A DNA stretch of 8,190 nt from Thermoplasmata archaeon (GTDB lineage: Archaea; Thermoplasmatota; Thermoplasmata; Thermoplasmatales; Thermoplasmataceae): contig JAKAYH010000082.1 in the NCBI GenBank assembly GCA_021826835.1, forward strand, positions 1-8,190, written 5' to 3'. The position numbers were made by a program, and so were the translations under genes. The notes under the pieces are model-generated. The model searched no databases and was not told where the DNA came from. It worked only from the letters and a program-made list of their open reading frames with translations. Below, one piece after another: positions 1 to 6,106 of this stretch; positions within the stretch are counted from its first letter, which is position 1, and the number at the start of each line of letters is the position of its first letter.

Positions 1-153
1 ATGGAAAATACCATAGAAGAGCTAAAACAGTCTGTCATCCACAATAGGAACATTTTGAATGGTATAAAGACCGATTATGAAATCTCAGAGGCATGGCTCA
101 AGAGGCTAAAGAATTTAGCTGGAGACTCGGTTTATAGGGGGGCAGAAAGATGA
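1..153 (+). CDS. Small hypothetical protein (50 aa, possibly the C-terminal part of a longer one)
   Basis: An open frame runs from the first base of the window to a TGA at 151-153 and encodes 50 residues from the ATG at position 1. The product is hydrophilic and probably helical, with charged and aliphatic residues mixed (ELKQ, WLKRLKNLAG) and no signal peptide, metal-binding cysteines or membrane segment. I do not recognise a family. The ATG at base 1 may be the true start or an internal methionine of a longer gene cut by the window edge; the upstream region is not visible. The stop overlaps the start of the next gene in an ATGA junction, so the two are almost certainly co-transcribed and translationally coupled. 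This junction is the main reason to treat so short a frame as coding. Function unknown. Confidence 0.5.
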   Translation: MENTIEELKQSVIHNRNILNGIKTDYEISEAWLKRLKNLAGDSVYRGAER

Positions 154-488
154 TTGATATGGGAAAACTTCAAAATATAGTATTCATAAGTGAGGATGAA
201 AAAATGGAACTCATGGAAAACGAGGGAGAATACAAAGAATTGGTAAGGTTGCTGATGGAAGAGCACAAACAATATATGGATAACCTGGAAGTTGTTTCAA
301 ATATCCACTCACAGCTAGCTGCGATTAACTATGATGTTCATGAAAAATTCATGAATACTCACAAGAACTCCATAGTTGTTAAATCATATATGGCAGAACT
401 TAAGATGCTTGGAATTCCCATTGGTTCTGATCTGGATGAAATAAACAGGATTCTCGATCATTACTTAATACTTCATGAATTCCAATAG
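150..488 (+). CDS. Hypothetical helical protein, 112 aa
   Basis: This is a 112-residue acidic, methionine-rich, cytoplasmic-looking protein. Residues about 15-55 (rich in E, K, M and L) and 85-108 look like amphipathic helices, so a helical bundle or short coiled coil is plausible. No cysteine cluster, nucleotide-binding motif, helix-turn-helix or membrane segment is evident, and I do not recognise the family. The ATG at 150 overlaps the stop of the preceding short gene (ATGA) and has a G-run (137-142) seven bases upstream as a possible ribosome binding site. A second in-frame ATG at 159 is an alternative start. The gene ends in TAG at 486-488 and is followed by a T-tract. It converges on the iron-sulfur oxidoreductase gene, so it belongs to a separate transcription unit that started to the left of the window or at its edge. 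Confidence 0.6.
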   Translation: MIDMGKLQNIVFISEDEKMELMENEGEYKELVRLLMEEHKQYMDNLEVVSNIHSQLAAINYDVHEKFMNTHKNSIVVKSYMAELKMLGIPIGSDLDEINRILDHYLILHEFQ

Positions 489-501
489 GAATTAATCTGT
501 C

Positions 502-507
502 AAAAAA
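502..507 (-). terminator. T-tract terminator for the oxidoreductase gene
   Basis: An A6 run on the plus strand reads as TTTTTT on the minus strand, about 67 bases past the TAG stop of the oxidoreductase gene. Together with the opposite T-tract at 519-527 it would make this convergent gap a bidirectional terminator. Low information content. Confidence 0.35.
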
Positions 508-518
508 TCCTTAGGAAA

Positions 519-527
519 TTTTTGTTT
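519..527 (+). terminator. T-tract terminator for the left-hand hypothetical genes
   Basis: The plus strand carries TTTTTGTTT about 30 bases after the stop of the 112-aa gene, inside an 85-bp convergent intergenic region. Archaeal polymerases terminate at U-runs without needing a hairpin, and none is evident. The assignment is by position and composition only. Confidence 0.45.
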
Positions 528-573
528 AAATCAAAGTTTGTGCAATTATGTAATGAAAGTATTAAAAATGAAT

Positions 574-2586
574 CTAATCCAGACGTTTGGCAATAACTTC
601 ACTTAAATCCTGAATGTTCATCTTATCTTCCCTGTTTGTTGTTTTTCTTGCGTCGTCTAGCATGGTCATACAGTATGGACATGCAGTGACAACTGTTGAG
701 GCATTAATCTTATCTGCCATCTCTATACGTTTATGGGAAACCATTGTACCTTCAGTCTCCTGCATCCATAGTCTGCCTCCGCCGGCACCACAACAGAGAG
801 CCTTGCTTTTGTTTTTCTCCATCTCCTGAAAGTTTTCTGTGAATGATCCGATAATCTCTCTGGGAGCATCGTATATCTTGTTGTATCTCCCAAGATAACA
901 GGAATCATGGTATGTATACTTCTCACTGGAATCTGAGGTTAATGCCTTTACGCTTATCTTCTTATCACTGATGAGCCTGTTAATGTATTCAGAGTGATGA
1001 TAGACCTCAAGTTCAACACCATATTCCTTGTATTCATTTTTCAATGAATTAAAGCAGTGTGGACAGGCAGTTATGACCTTGTGAATCTTCTTTTCCTTGA
1101 ATGTTTCCACATTCTGTTTAATCATCATATCTGCCAAATACTCATTTCCGGTTCTCCTTGCCGGATCACCCGTGCATTTCTCCATGCTACCTAGAATGGC
1201 AAATTTAACCCCTGCTTTTTTAAGTATCTTTGTGACAGATTTTGCTATATCCTGATTCCTGCGATCATAGGATGCAACACATCCAACCCAATACAGAACA
1301 TCATAATTTGCATCTGGGTTCTTTGAGAGGTCAACAACTTCAAGATTTTCTGCCCAGTCTCCCCTCGTTGAAGGGTCTATTGCATAGGGGCTCGCATAAG
1401 ATTCAATATTTCTGAAAAGATCAAGGGATTCCTTAGGGGCCTTACCCTGATTCAGAACAAGTGATCTTCTCATATCTATTATTTTAGGTACATGATCAAT
1501 CATTACAGGGCACTGCTCAACACATGCCATGCATGTGGTGCATGACCAAAGGTCTTTTTCCAATATGGGATCTCCTATGACCGTCTTGAAGACTTCATCT
1601 GGATTTCCCTTGTTCTTCCTATATTCCTTGCCCTGTGCCATAACGGTTTCTCTTATGTCCCAGATGATATCTCTTGGTGAAAGTGTCTTCCCGGTCATGT
1701 TTGCAGGACAGTTATCTGTGCACCTGCCGCATTCTGTACAAGAATAGAAATCGAAGTAATCCTTCCATGTGAAATCCCTGATGTCTGTCGCACCAAATCT
1801 TGTTTCTTTCTCAAAATCTATTGGGAGAGGTGTTGCCTGAGTACCTGTTGAAAAGAGGACATTAAAGGGAGCTGCAAAGAGGTGAAGGTGCTTTGATCTG
1901 GGTATATAAATAAGAAACACCATGAAATCCAGCGCATGAATCCAGAAGGCTGACCAGAAGATGTAATATACATATGAAGACGGTGCCTTAGGAATAACCG
2001 AAGCCAGAGCATATGAAAAAGGTTCCAAATAATGGGGTGCTCCGGATCGAACTACAAACGTATATCCACTCAGGAGCCCCTGCATGTCAAGAATTGACAT
2101 TATGAAGTAAGTGACCATGAGAAGCCCTATGAGAACTAATATAAATGCCGCTTCAAAACCGTTGAATCCTTGATATCTCTTTATCTTAAGCCCCCATCTC
2201 CTCACGGCAGCATAGATAACATCTGCAATTACTATGCCTGCAAATATATTAACGGTGAAGAAGATGATATCAGTGAGTATACCTGGAGAAAATAGCTGAT
2301 GACCAAATATGGTAACATAGAAGAAGTCAACTGAATATGCTCCAAAAACTATAAAACCCCAAAACATAAGCGCATGCATTATGCCCGCAAAAGGGTCTTT
2401 AAAGAGCTTCGCTTGAAGGAAGACATTTCTTATGAGTATGTAGATCCTTCTCCCAAGATCAAGCTTCATGCGAGGCTTTTTCAACGGAATTTTTAATGCA
2501 TCCCATAGGATTTCATACAGTTTATAAAAGAAAGCGAACACAGCAATGAGTATACCTGCCAGCACTAGAATCGAAACTAAATTCAT
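574..2586 (-). CDS. Membrane-bound EtfD/EMO-type iron-sulfur oxidoreductase (ETF:quinone oxidoreductase), 670 aa
   Basis: Probable ETF:(mena)quinone oxidoreductase, taking electrons from reduced EtfAB into the membrane quinone pool. The N-terminal ~240 residues are a NarI/cytochrome b-like membrane domain with about five helices (roughly 3-24, 67-93, 103-128, 143-166, 205-229). Candidate haem histidines are H71, H217, H233 and H235 (IPRSKHLH after the last helix). The cytoplasmic part has two [4Fe-4S] ferredoxin motifs (C283-C286-C289-C293P and C349-C352-C355-C359P) and two HdrB/HdrD-like CCG domains. CCG1 uses C436, C471 and C508xxC511 with Lys470 where the paired Cys would be. CCG2 is complete (C563, C598-C599, C636xxC639). 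The architecture matches the EtfD/EMO family, and the neighbouring etfA and etfB support that partner over heterodisulfide or lactate. The ATG at 2586 has GGTG (2594-2597 on the minus strand) seven bases upstream. The gene has its own promoter region with the shared 14-bp motif. Confidence 0.88.
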   Translation of the reverse strand: MNLVSILVLAGILIAVFAFFYKLYEILWDALKIPLKKPRMKLDLGRRIYILIRNVFLQAKLFKDPFAGIMHALMFWGFIVFGAYSVDFFYVTIFGHQLFSPGILTDIIFFTVNIFAGIVIADVIYAAVRRWGLKIKRYQGFNGFEAAFILVLIGLLMVTYFIMSILDMQGLLSGYTFVVRSGAPHYLEPFSYALASVIPKAPSSYVYYIFWSAFWIHALDFMVFLIYIPRSKHLHLFAAPFNVLFSTGTQATPLPIDFEKETRFGATDIRDFTWKDYFDFYSCTECGRCTDNCPANMTGKTLSPRDIIWDIRETVMAQGKEYRKNKGNPDEVFKTVIGDPILEKDLWSCTTCMACVEQCPVMIDHVPKIIDMRRSLVLNQGKAPKESLDLFRNIESYASPYAIDPSTRGDWAENLEVVDLSKNPDANYDVLYWVGCVASYDRRNQDIAKSVTKILKKAGVKFAILGSMEKCTGDPARRTGNEYLADMMIKQNVETFKEKKIHKVITACPHCFNSLKNEYKEYGVELEVYHHSEYINRLISDKKISVKALTSDSSEKYTYHDSCYLGRYNKIYDAPREIIGSFTENFQEMEKNKSKALCCGAGGGRLWMQETEGTMVSHKRIEMADKINASTVVTACPYCMTMLDDARKTTNREDKMNIQDLSEVIAKRLD

Positions 2587-2603
2587 ATCAAGGCACCATT
2601 ATT

Positions 2604-2618
2604 GGATCCTTCAGATCC
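2604..2618 (-). repeat. Small perfect inverted repeat in the oxidoreductase leader
   Basis: GGATC and GATCC arms (5 bp each) flank a 5-nt loop, 18-32 bases upstream of the oxidoreductase ATG. If transcription starts from the upstream T-rich box (2641-2648), this would lie at or just after the start site. It could be a small leader hairpin or a DNA dyad. It is short enough to be chance. Confidence 0.3.
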
Positions 2619-2625
2619 TATTTTG

Positions 2626-2648
2626 TAGATAAAGGTAAGGTTAAAAAA
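2626..2648 (-). promoter_or_regulatory. Candidate core promoter of the oxidoreductase gene
   Basis: Two TATA-like boxes lie on the minus strand: TTTTTTAA (2641-2648) and TTTATCTA (2626-2633). With the usual archaeal spacing of about 25 bases, they would start transcription near 2618 or 2603, giving leaders of roughly 32 or 17 nt. Both leaders keep the GGTG ribosome binding site at 2594-2597. The first box sits just after the 14-bp motif, mirroring one of the arrangements possible at the thiolase promoter. I cannot decide between the two. Confidence 0.4.
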
Positions 2649-2652
2649 GTAA

Positions 2653-2666
2653 TCGATTTCGACATA
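2653..2666 (-). promoter_or_regulatory. Putative operator, copy 1 of TATGTCGAAATCGA
   Basis: The minus strand reads TATGTCGAAATCGA, identical over 14 bases to plus-strand 6080-6093 upstream of the thiolase gene. It contains two TCGA half-sites separated by AA, which gives near-dyad symmetry as expected for a dimeric DNA-binding protein. TTTTAACC follows six bases downstream. It lies 67-80 bases upstream of the oxidoreductase ATG and downstream of the etfA terminator, so it can control this gene independently of etfBA. Its role as an operator is inferred from recurrence and position. Confidence 0.55.
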
Positions 2667-2692
2667 CCTTTCTTATGTAATGCAACAATGAT

Positions 2693-2704
2693 AAAAAGAA
2701 AAAA
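2693..2704 (-). terminator. T-tract terminator directly after etfA
   Basis: Immediately after the TAA stop of etfA the minus strand reads TTTTTTCTTTTT. This is a strong pyrimidine tract of the type that ends archaeal transcripts. It separates etfBA from the oxidoreductase gene, at least partly, and a new promoter region follows. Confidence 0.55.
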
Positions 2705-3595
2705 TTAGGATAATTTTTCCACAATTTTTGGAATTATCTGGTAGAGATCACCTACAAGACCATAATCTGCTTCCTCGAAAATCGGAGCAGTTTTATCTTT
2801 GTTTATGGCAATTACGATCTTGGATCCTCTCATACCTGCTATATGCTGTATCTGACCTGATACTCCTACTCCCACATATATGGCAGGTCTGACCTTTTTC
2901 CCTGATAATCCTATTTGTCTATCTTCGCCCAGCCACTGATAATCAAGACACACAGGTCTGGAACCTGCAATTTCACCGTGCACAGCTTCAACTAGTGGTT
3001 TGACCGATTCAATTCCTTCCTTCTTTCCTAGCCCCCTGCCAATGCACACTATAATTTTCGCATTTTCAATGTTACTCCCCTCAGCTTTCTTGGACTGTCT
3101 GCTGAGTATTTTTATTTTGGATTGCGGAGCTTCTATGGAAAATATTTCTGATTTCTTATCAGACTTTATGGCATCTGAAATTCCCGGAGAAACTGTGAAT
3201 ATCTTAGCCTGGGATTCTTCTTCAAGAACGGTTTTACCTCCCAGATAGAATCTTTTCGTTTTTGCCTTTGAACCATCAAAGGAGATCTCGTTGATCTCTG
3301 GGACTATTCCTGCACCCAACGCCACGGAGAGAATACCAGCTGCTTCTCTTCCCAAAATGGATGAACTCAGGAAAATATTATCGATACCTTCCTTCTTAAA
3401 CAATTCTTCCAGAAGCTTTGCTGCACTGTCAGAAAGGATATCACCCTTAATGGAATATAACTTTGAGGCTCCAAAATTTGAGGCCTCAGAAGAAGACTTT
3501 TCAAGCCCTACTCCAATAACCTCTCCTTTCTCCCTCAGGTATGTAATCATCTGGCTGAGGGAACCAAGATTTTCAGAGAACACTAAAAATTTCAT
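2705..3595 (-). CDS. etfA: Electron transfer flavoprotein alpha subunit (EtfA/FixB), 296 aa
   Basis: Large ETF subunit that carries the redox-active FAD and shuttles electrons from acyl-CoA dehydrogenase to the membrane quinone reductase. The C-terminal FAD domain is unmistakable. GRGLG lies at 186-190, GSRPV at 211-215 and the signature IYVGVGVSGQIQHIAGM at 239-255, followed by IVIAINKD and APIFEEADYGLVGD. By alignment from memory with human ETF-alpha, S212, R213 and H251 fall at FAD-contacting positions, and S231 (in IGLSGK) replaces the usual Thr of VGQTGK. The N-terminal half (1-165) is the more divergent Rossmann-like ETF domain. The start overlaps the etfB stop in ATGA and has a strong GGAGGGG ribosome binding site about six bases upstream, so the two subunits are translated together. 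At 296 residues it is slightly short but complete. Confidence 0.95.
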   Translation of the reverse strand: MKFLVFSENLGSLSQMITYLREKGEVIGVGLEKSSSEASNFGASKLYSIKGDILSDSAAKLLEELFKKEGIDNIFLSSSILGREAAGILSVALGAGIVPEINEISFDGSKAKTKRFYLGGKTVLEEESQAKIFTVSPGISDAIKSDKKSEIFSIEAPQSKIKILSRQSKKAEGSNIENAKIIVCIGRGLGKKEGIESVKPLVEAVHGEIAGSRPVCLDYQWLGEDRQIGLSGKKVRPAIYVGVGVSGQIQHIAGMRGSKIVIAINKDKTAPIFEEADYGLVGDLYQIIPKIVEKLS

Positions 3596-4335
3596 TTCAT
3601 CCCCTCCTTCAATACTTTTACAACCTCTGGAATACCTTTATCCATATCTTCGAAAATGAGTTTTTTACGCTCACTTCTTGGTGCTTTATTAGAAACAAGA
3701 GTTACTGCCTTTGAAACGACGGGAGCTATTTTTTCTGTCTTTATGGGTTTTCTTCCAGCTGCCATAATCTGCATAACTGGTGGAAGTCTTGGTTCGTTAA
3801 TCTCCTGACTGATGGAAACAATTGATGGCAACGGAGATTCTATCTCTATGTTATCCTCTTCAAGGATTCTGGTTACCTTTACTGTTGTTTCTGTTACCTC
3901 AATCTTCCCGGCGTTTCCTAAGAGCGGTTCGTTAAGAATGCCGGAAAGCATACCAGGTATTAATCCAGTAATTGAATCTGCTGACTGGTTTCCAAGGATT
4001 ACAAGATCATGTTTGATTTCCTTGATTTTTGACGCAAGTATTCTTGCAGTATTGGCGGGATTATGTTCCTCATAACCATCAATGATAATCCCTTCATCCG
4101 CTCCTATTGCAAAGGCCTTTTTCATTATAGCTGAGGATTGTTCATTGCCAAGGAGAATTGCGGTTACTTTTCCCTTGTATTTTTCTTTTAATCTTACAGC
4201 TTCTTCAACAGCATGTTCACTAAGAATCTCAACAGTCTTAGGAACATTCTTTATCATTGGTTCCCTTGTGTTGGAATCTATCTTTACCTGTTCCAGATCA
4301 GGCATCTGCTTAATCAGAACTATAATGTCAACCAT
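3592..4335 (-). CDS. etfB: Electron transfer flavoprotein beta subunit (EtfB/FixA), 247 aa
   Basis: Small ETF subunit, partner of EtfA in a soluble cytoplasmic heterodimer. Visible family features are the N-terminal IIVLIKQMPD (4-13), AVEEAVRLKE (42-51), LVILGNQSADSITGLIPGML (111-130) and the C-terminal EPRLPPVMQIMAAGRKP (181-197). I start the gene at the ATG at 4335 rather than the in-frame ATG at 4383. EtfB proteins begin with this M-x-I-x-V-L-x-K-Q-x-P-D pattern, AGGTAAAG lies just upstream, and a TATA-like box (4368-4377) sits inside the extra 48 bases, leaving the longer start upstream of the expected transcript start. The gene overlaps etfA by four bases. The sequence alone does not show whether this ETF can bifurcate electrons. 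The neighbouring EMO-type oxidoreductase and acyl-CoA dehydrogenase favour ordinary beta-oxidation duty. Confidence 0.94.
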   Translation of the reverse strand: MVDIIVLIKQMPDLEQVKIDSNTREPMIKNVPKTVEILSEHAVEEAVRLKEKYKGKVTAILLGNEQSSAIMKKAFAIGADEGIIIDGYEEHNPANTARILASKIKEIKHDLVILGNQSADSITGLIPGMLSGILNEPLLGNAGKIEVTETTVKVTRILEEDNIEIESPLPSIVSISQEINEPRLPPVMQIMAAGRKPIKTEKIAPVVSKAVTLVSNKAPRSERKKLIFEDMDKGIPEVVKVLKEGMK

Positions 4336-4367
4336 TTTCTTTACCTGATTGGAGATGTTCTTACGTT

Positions 4368-4377
4368 CTTTATATTT
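4368..4377 (-). promoter_or_regulatory. TATA-like box of the etfBA operon
   Basis: The minus strand reads AAATATAAAG 33-42 bases upstream of the chosen etfB ATG. Usual archaeal spacing puts the transcript start near 4347-4350 and leaves a leader of about 13 nt that includes the AGGTAAAG ribosome binding site. The 14-bp motif seen at the other catabolic promoters is not present here. Confidence 0.5.
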
Positions 4378-4550
4378 TTCCAATTAATGTTAAGGTCTTG
4401 TCATGAAAAGAGAATTTATCAGCATTAACAATGCCGAAAAAATACCCATAATTCATAAAAGGTTCAGAATCCTTTACTTTAACTCATAGAAGTCGCTAAT
4501 AAAAAACGGTAACAAACTTCCATAAGGTCATCAAAGGGGTAACCTAAAAA

Positions 4551-4558
4551 CTAAATAG
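4551..4558 (+). promoter_or_regulatory. Possible TATA-like box of the MFS gene
   Basis: CTAAATAG is centred about 24 bases before the GTG start, which would give a leaderless or nearly leaderless transcript. No convincing ribosome binding site lies at the normal distance from the GTG; the closest, GGGTG at 4558-4562, is 15 bases away. That fits leaderless initiation. Upstream (4508-4513 and 4538-4544) GGTAAC occurs twice about 30 bases apart, with no recognised role. Weak consensus match. Confidence 0.3.
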
Positions 4559-4577
4559 GGTGTAAAATTCCTTTCTT

Positions 4578-6005
4578 GTGGAAAATAGCAGGAGATTATC
4601 AAGTCATGCAACTGCTACTATTATTATAATGGCAATAATGGGCATACTGGTTAACTATGTAGAAACTATGATCACGCCGGCTTTGCCCATTTTAAAGTCA
4701 GATTTCAATGCATCATACGACTCTTTATCATGGATTATAACAGCATATGTAATTTCAGGTACTGTTTCAGCAGCAATATTCGGAAGACTCGCTGATATGT
4801 ACGGCAAAAAGAGGATCTTTATGCTCTTATCTCTGATATATGCCATAGCTGTTTCTTTCGGAGGATTTGCAACCACGCTGGAGGAATTCATAGTCATCAG
4901 AGCGGTACAGGGTCTCGGCATGGGAATGTTCCCTGTGGCTTTTGCTTTGTTGAACGATCAGGTTCCAAAGGAAGAACTACCACTTGCGCAGGGTATATTG
5001 AGCTCTACATTTACAGCAGGGGCAGCGCTTGGGTTAGTTCTGGGTGCATGGATAACTCAAACCTATGAATGGGAATATTCATATCACTCTGCTATTCCTG
5101 TGGCATTTGGCCTTTTAATTGCTTCTTATCTCTATTTGAAGGATAACAGTCAAAGAACAAAATCGACAATAGATTTTCTCGGCATAAGTCTCATATCGAG
5201 TGGAGTTGTCCTATTGATACTTGGTCTGTCTGAAGGGCAGTCGTGGGGATGGTACAGCCTTTCTATCGAATCATCGTTCTTCATGTCAGTGGTTCTTCTA
5301 CTTCTGTTCATACTGGTTGAATCAAGGAAATCAGAACCGTTTATCAGTATGAAGCTGATGAAAATCAGAAATGTATTTTTATCAAATTTTACGGGACTCT
5401 TTGCCATGGCTGCCATGTTCTTTCTCTTCTACAGCGTGCCCCCGCTTCTTGAAGATCCATCGCCGGCAGGGTTTCAGCTCAGTATATTTAATTCAGGTCT
5501 TACAATGCTCCCGGCAGCATTGGCATCAATGATTTTTGCCCCGGTTGCAGCGGTTGTGACAAAGAGGTTAAGTCCTAAAATTTCCATAGAAATCGGAAGC
5601 GTGGTACTCTTTCTTTCATACATAGGTCTCTACTACTTTCGGGCATCGCCACTACAAATTACTGAGGATGCTACAATTCTTGGAATAGGACTATCTTTCA
5701 TATTTGTTGGAATGATTAATATCCTTCTGGTATCAACACCATCTGGAGATGCAGGTGCGTCAACAGGTATGAACGTGGTATTCAGAAATATCGGCTCTGC
5801 AGTAGCGCCTGCAATAAGTGGTGTTTTCGAAACGATGTATGAGATCAAGGCAATTTCCGGTGTGAATTCCAAAGGCATTCCTGAATACTCATTGTTTCCA
5901 GATCACACGGCTTTCAGTTATATCTTTCTTACTGGGATGCTGTTTCTTGTAGTCTCTATTATTTTTACTTTATTCATGAAAGTACCTAAGAAAGAGGGAA
6001 GATAA
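4578..6005 (+). CDS. MFS transporter, DHA2-like (14-TM drug:H+ antiporter type), 475 aa
   Basis: Proton-coupled major facilitator permease of the cytoplasmic membrane. TM1 carries VETMITPALP (27-36), an E-for-D version of the D-x-T-I-V-N-V-A-L-P pattern of the DHA2 group. Motif A is GRLADMYGKKR (69-79), motif B is RAVQG (108-112) and a motif C-like GAALGLVLG (148-156) follows. Hydrophobic segments across the whole length and the 475-residue size fit about 14 helices. The start is GTG at 4578: an in-frame TAA at 4563-4565 blocks extension, and the next ATG (residue 18) would cut into TM1. It is divergent from etfBA and 131 bp upstream of the thiolase gene in the same orientation. The substrate is not deducible. 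Relatives are often drug exporters, but its place inside a fatty-acid degradation locus leaves transport of an acid or a catabolic product open. Confidence 0.88.
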   Translation: MENSRRLSSHATATIIIMAIMGILVNYVETMITPALPILKSDFNASYDSLSWIITAYVISGTVSAAIFGRLADMYGKKRIFMLLSLIYAIAVSFGGFATTLEEFIVIRAVQGLGMGMFPVAFALLNDQVPKEELPLAQGILSSTFTAGAALGLVLGAWITQTYEWEYSYHSAIPVAFGLLIASYLYLKDNSQRTKSTIDFLGISLISSGVVLLILGLSEGQSWGWYSLSIESSFFMSVVLLLLFILVESRKSEPFISMKLMKIRNVFLSNFTGLFAMAAMFFLFYSVPPLLEDPSPAGFQLSIFNSGLTMLPAALASMIFAPVAAVVTKRLSPKISIEIGSVVLFLSYIGLYYFRASPLQITEDATILGIGLSFIFVGMINILLVSTPSGDAGASTGMNVVFRNIGSAVAPAISGVFETMYEIKAISGVNSKGIPEYSLFPDHTAFSYIFLTGMLFLVVSIIFTLFMKVPKKEGR

Positions 6006-6070
6006 ATTGAAATGGTTGCAGGAGCAAGTAACGATTTATTGCATTAATAACTCCATATGTAACCCTTAAA

Positions 6071-6106
6071 TTTAAAAAATATGTCGAAATCGAAAGATTA
6101 TTTTAA
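6071..6106 (+). promoter_or_regulatory. Core promoter region of the thiolase/acyl-CoA dehydrogenase operon
   Basis: Two A/T-rich boxes bracket the 14-bp motif: TTTAAAAAA (6071-6079) and TATTTTAA (6099-6106). The first would start transcription near 6100 with a leader of about 37 nt. The second would start it near 6129 with a leader of about 8 nt, close to the leaderless style common in archaea. In the first case the motif lies between TATA box and start site, as a repressor site would. In the second it lies just upstream of the box, in the position of the TFB element. The sequence does not decide between them. Confidence 0.45.
6080..6093 (+). promoter_or_regulatory. Putative operator, copy 2 of TATGTCGAAATCGA
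   Basis: Fourteen bases identical to minus-strand 2653-2666, again upstream of a beta-oxidation-linked gene and in the same orientation relative to transcription. TTTTAACC follows seven bases later (6101-6108), against six bases at copy 1. It ends 43 bases before the thiolase ATG. A transcription factor site for fatty-acid degradation genes is the simplest reading. No regulator gene is visible in the window. Confidence 0.55.

Noticed and set aside
3291..3659. 122-aa plus-strand open frame across the etfA/etfB junction
   Set aside because: It is a shadow of the confidently identified ETF genes, with serine/proline-rich translation typical of antisense frames.
3592..4335. Electron-bifurcating ETF
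   Set aside because: The beta-subunit segment GNQSADSITGLIPG does not clearly show the features used to call bifurcation, and the gene context points to ordinary ETF-to-quinone electron transfer.
4336..4383. Longer etfB starting at ATG 4383 (16 extra residues)
   Set aside because: The extension is lysine-rich and unlike any EtfB N-terminus, a TATA-like box lies within it, and the ATG at 4335 has both a ribosome binding site and the canonical IIVLIKQ-P start.
4430..4443. Possible third copy of the 14-bp motif in the etfB/MFS divergent region
   Set aside because: Only 8 of 14 positions match and the second TCGA half-site is missing; this is what chance gives in A-rich DNA.
6016..6027. Hairpin TTGC-AGGA-GCAA after the MFS stop as an intrinsic terminator
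   Set aside because: A 4-bp stem is too short and no proper T-run follows directly; archaea do not need such hairpins. The 131-bp gap otherwise holds only the thiolase promoter.
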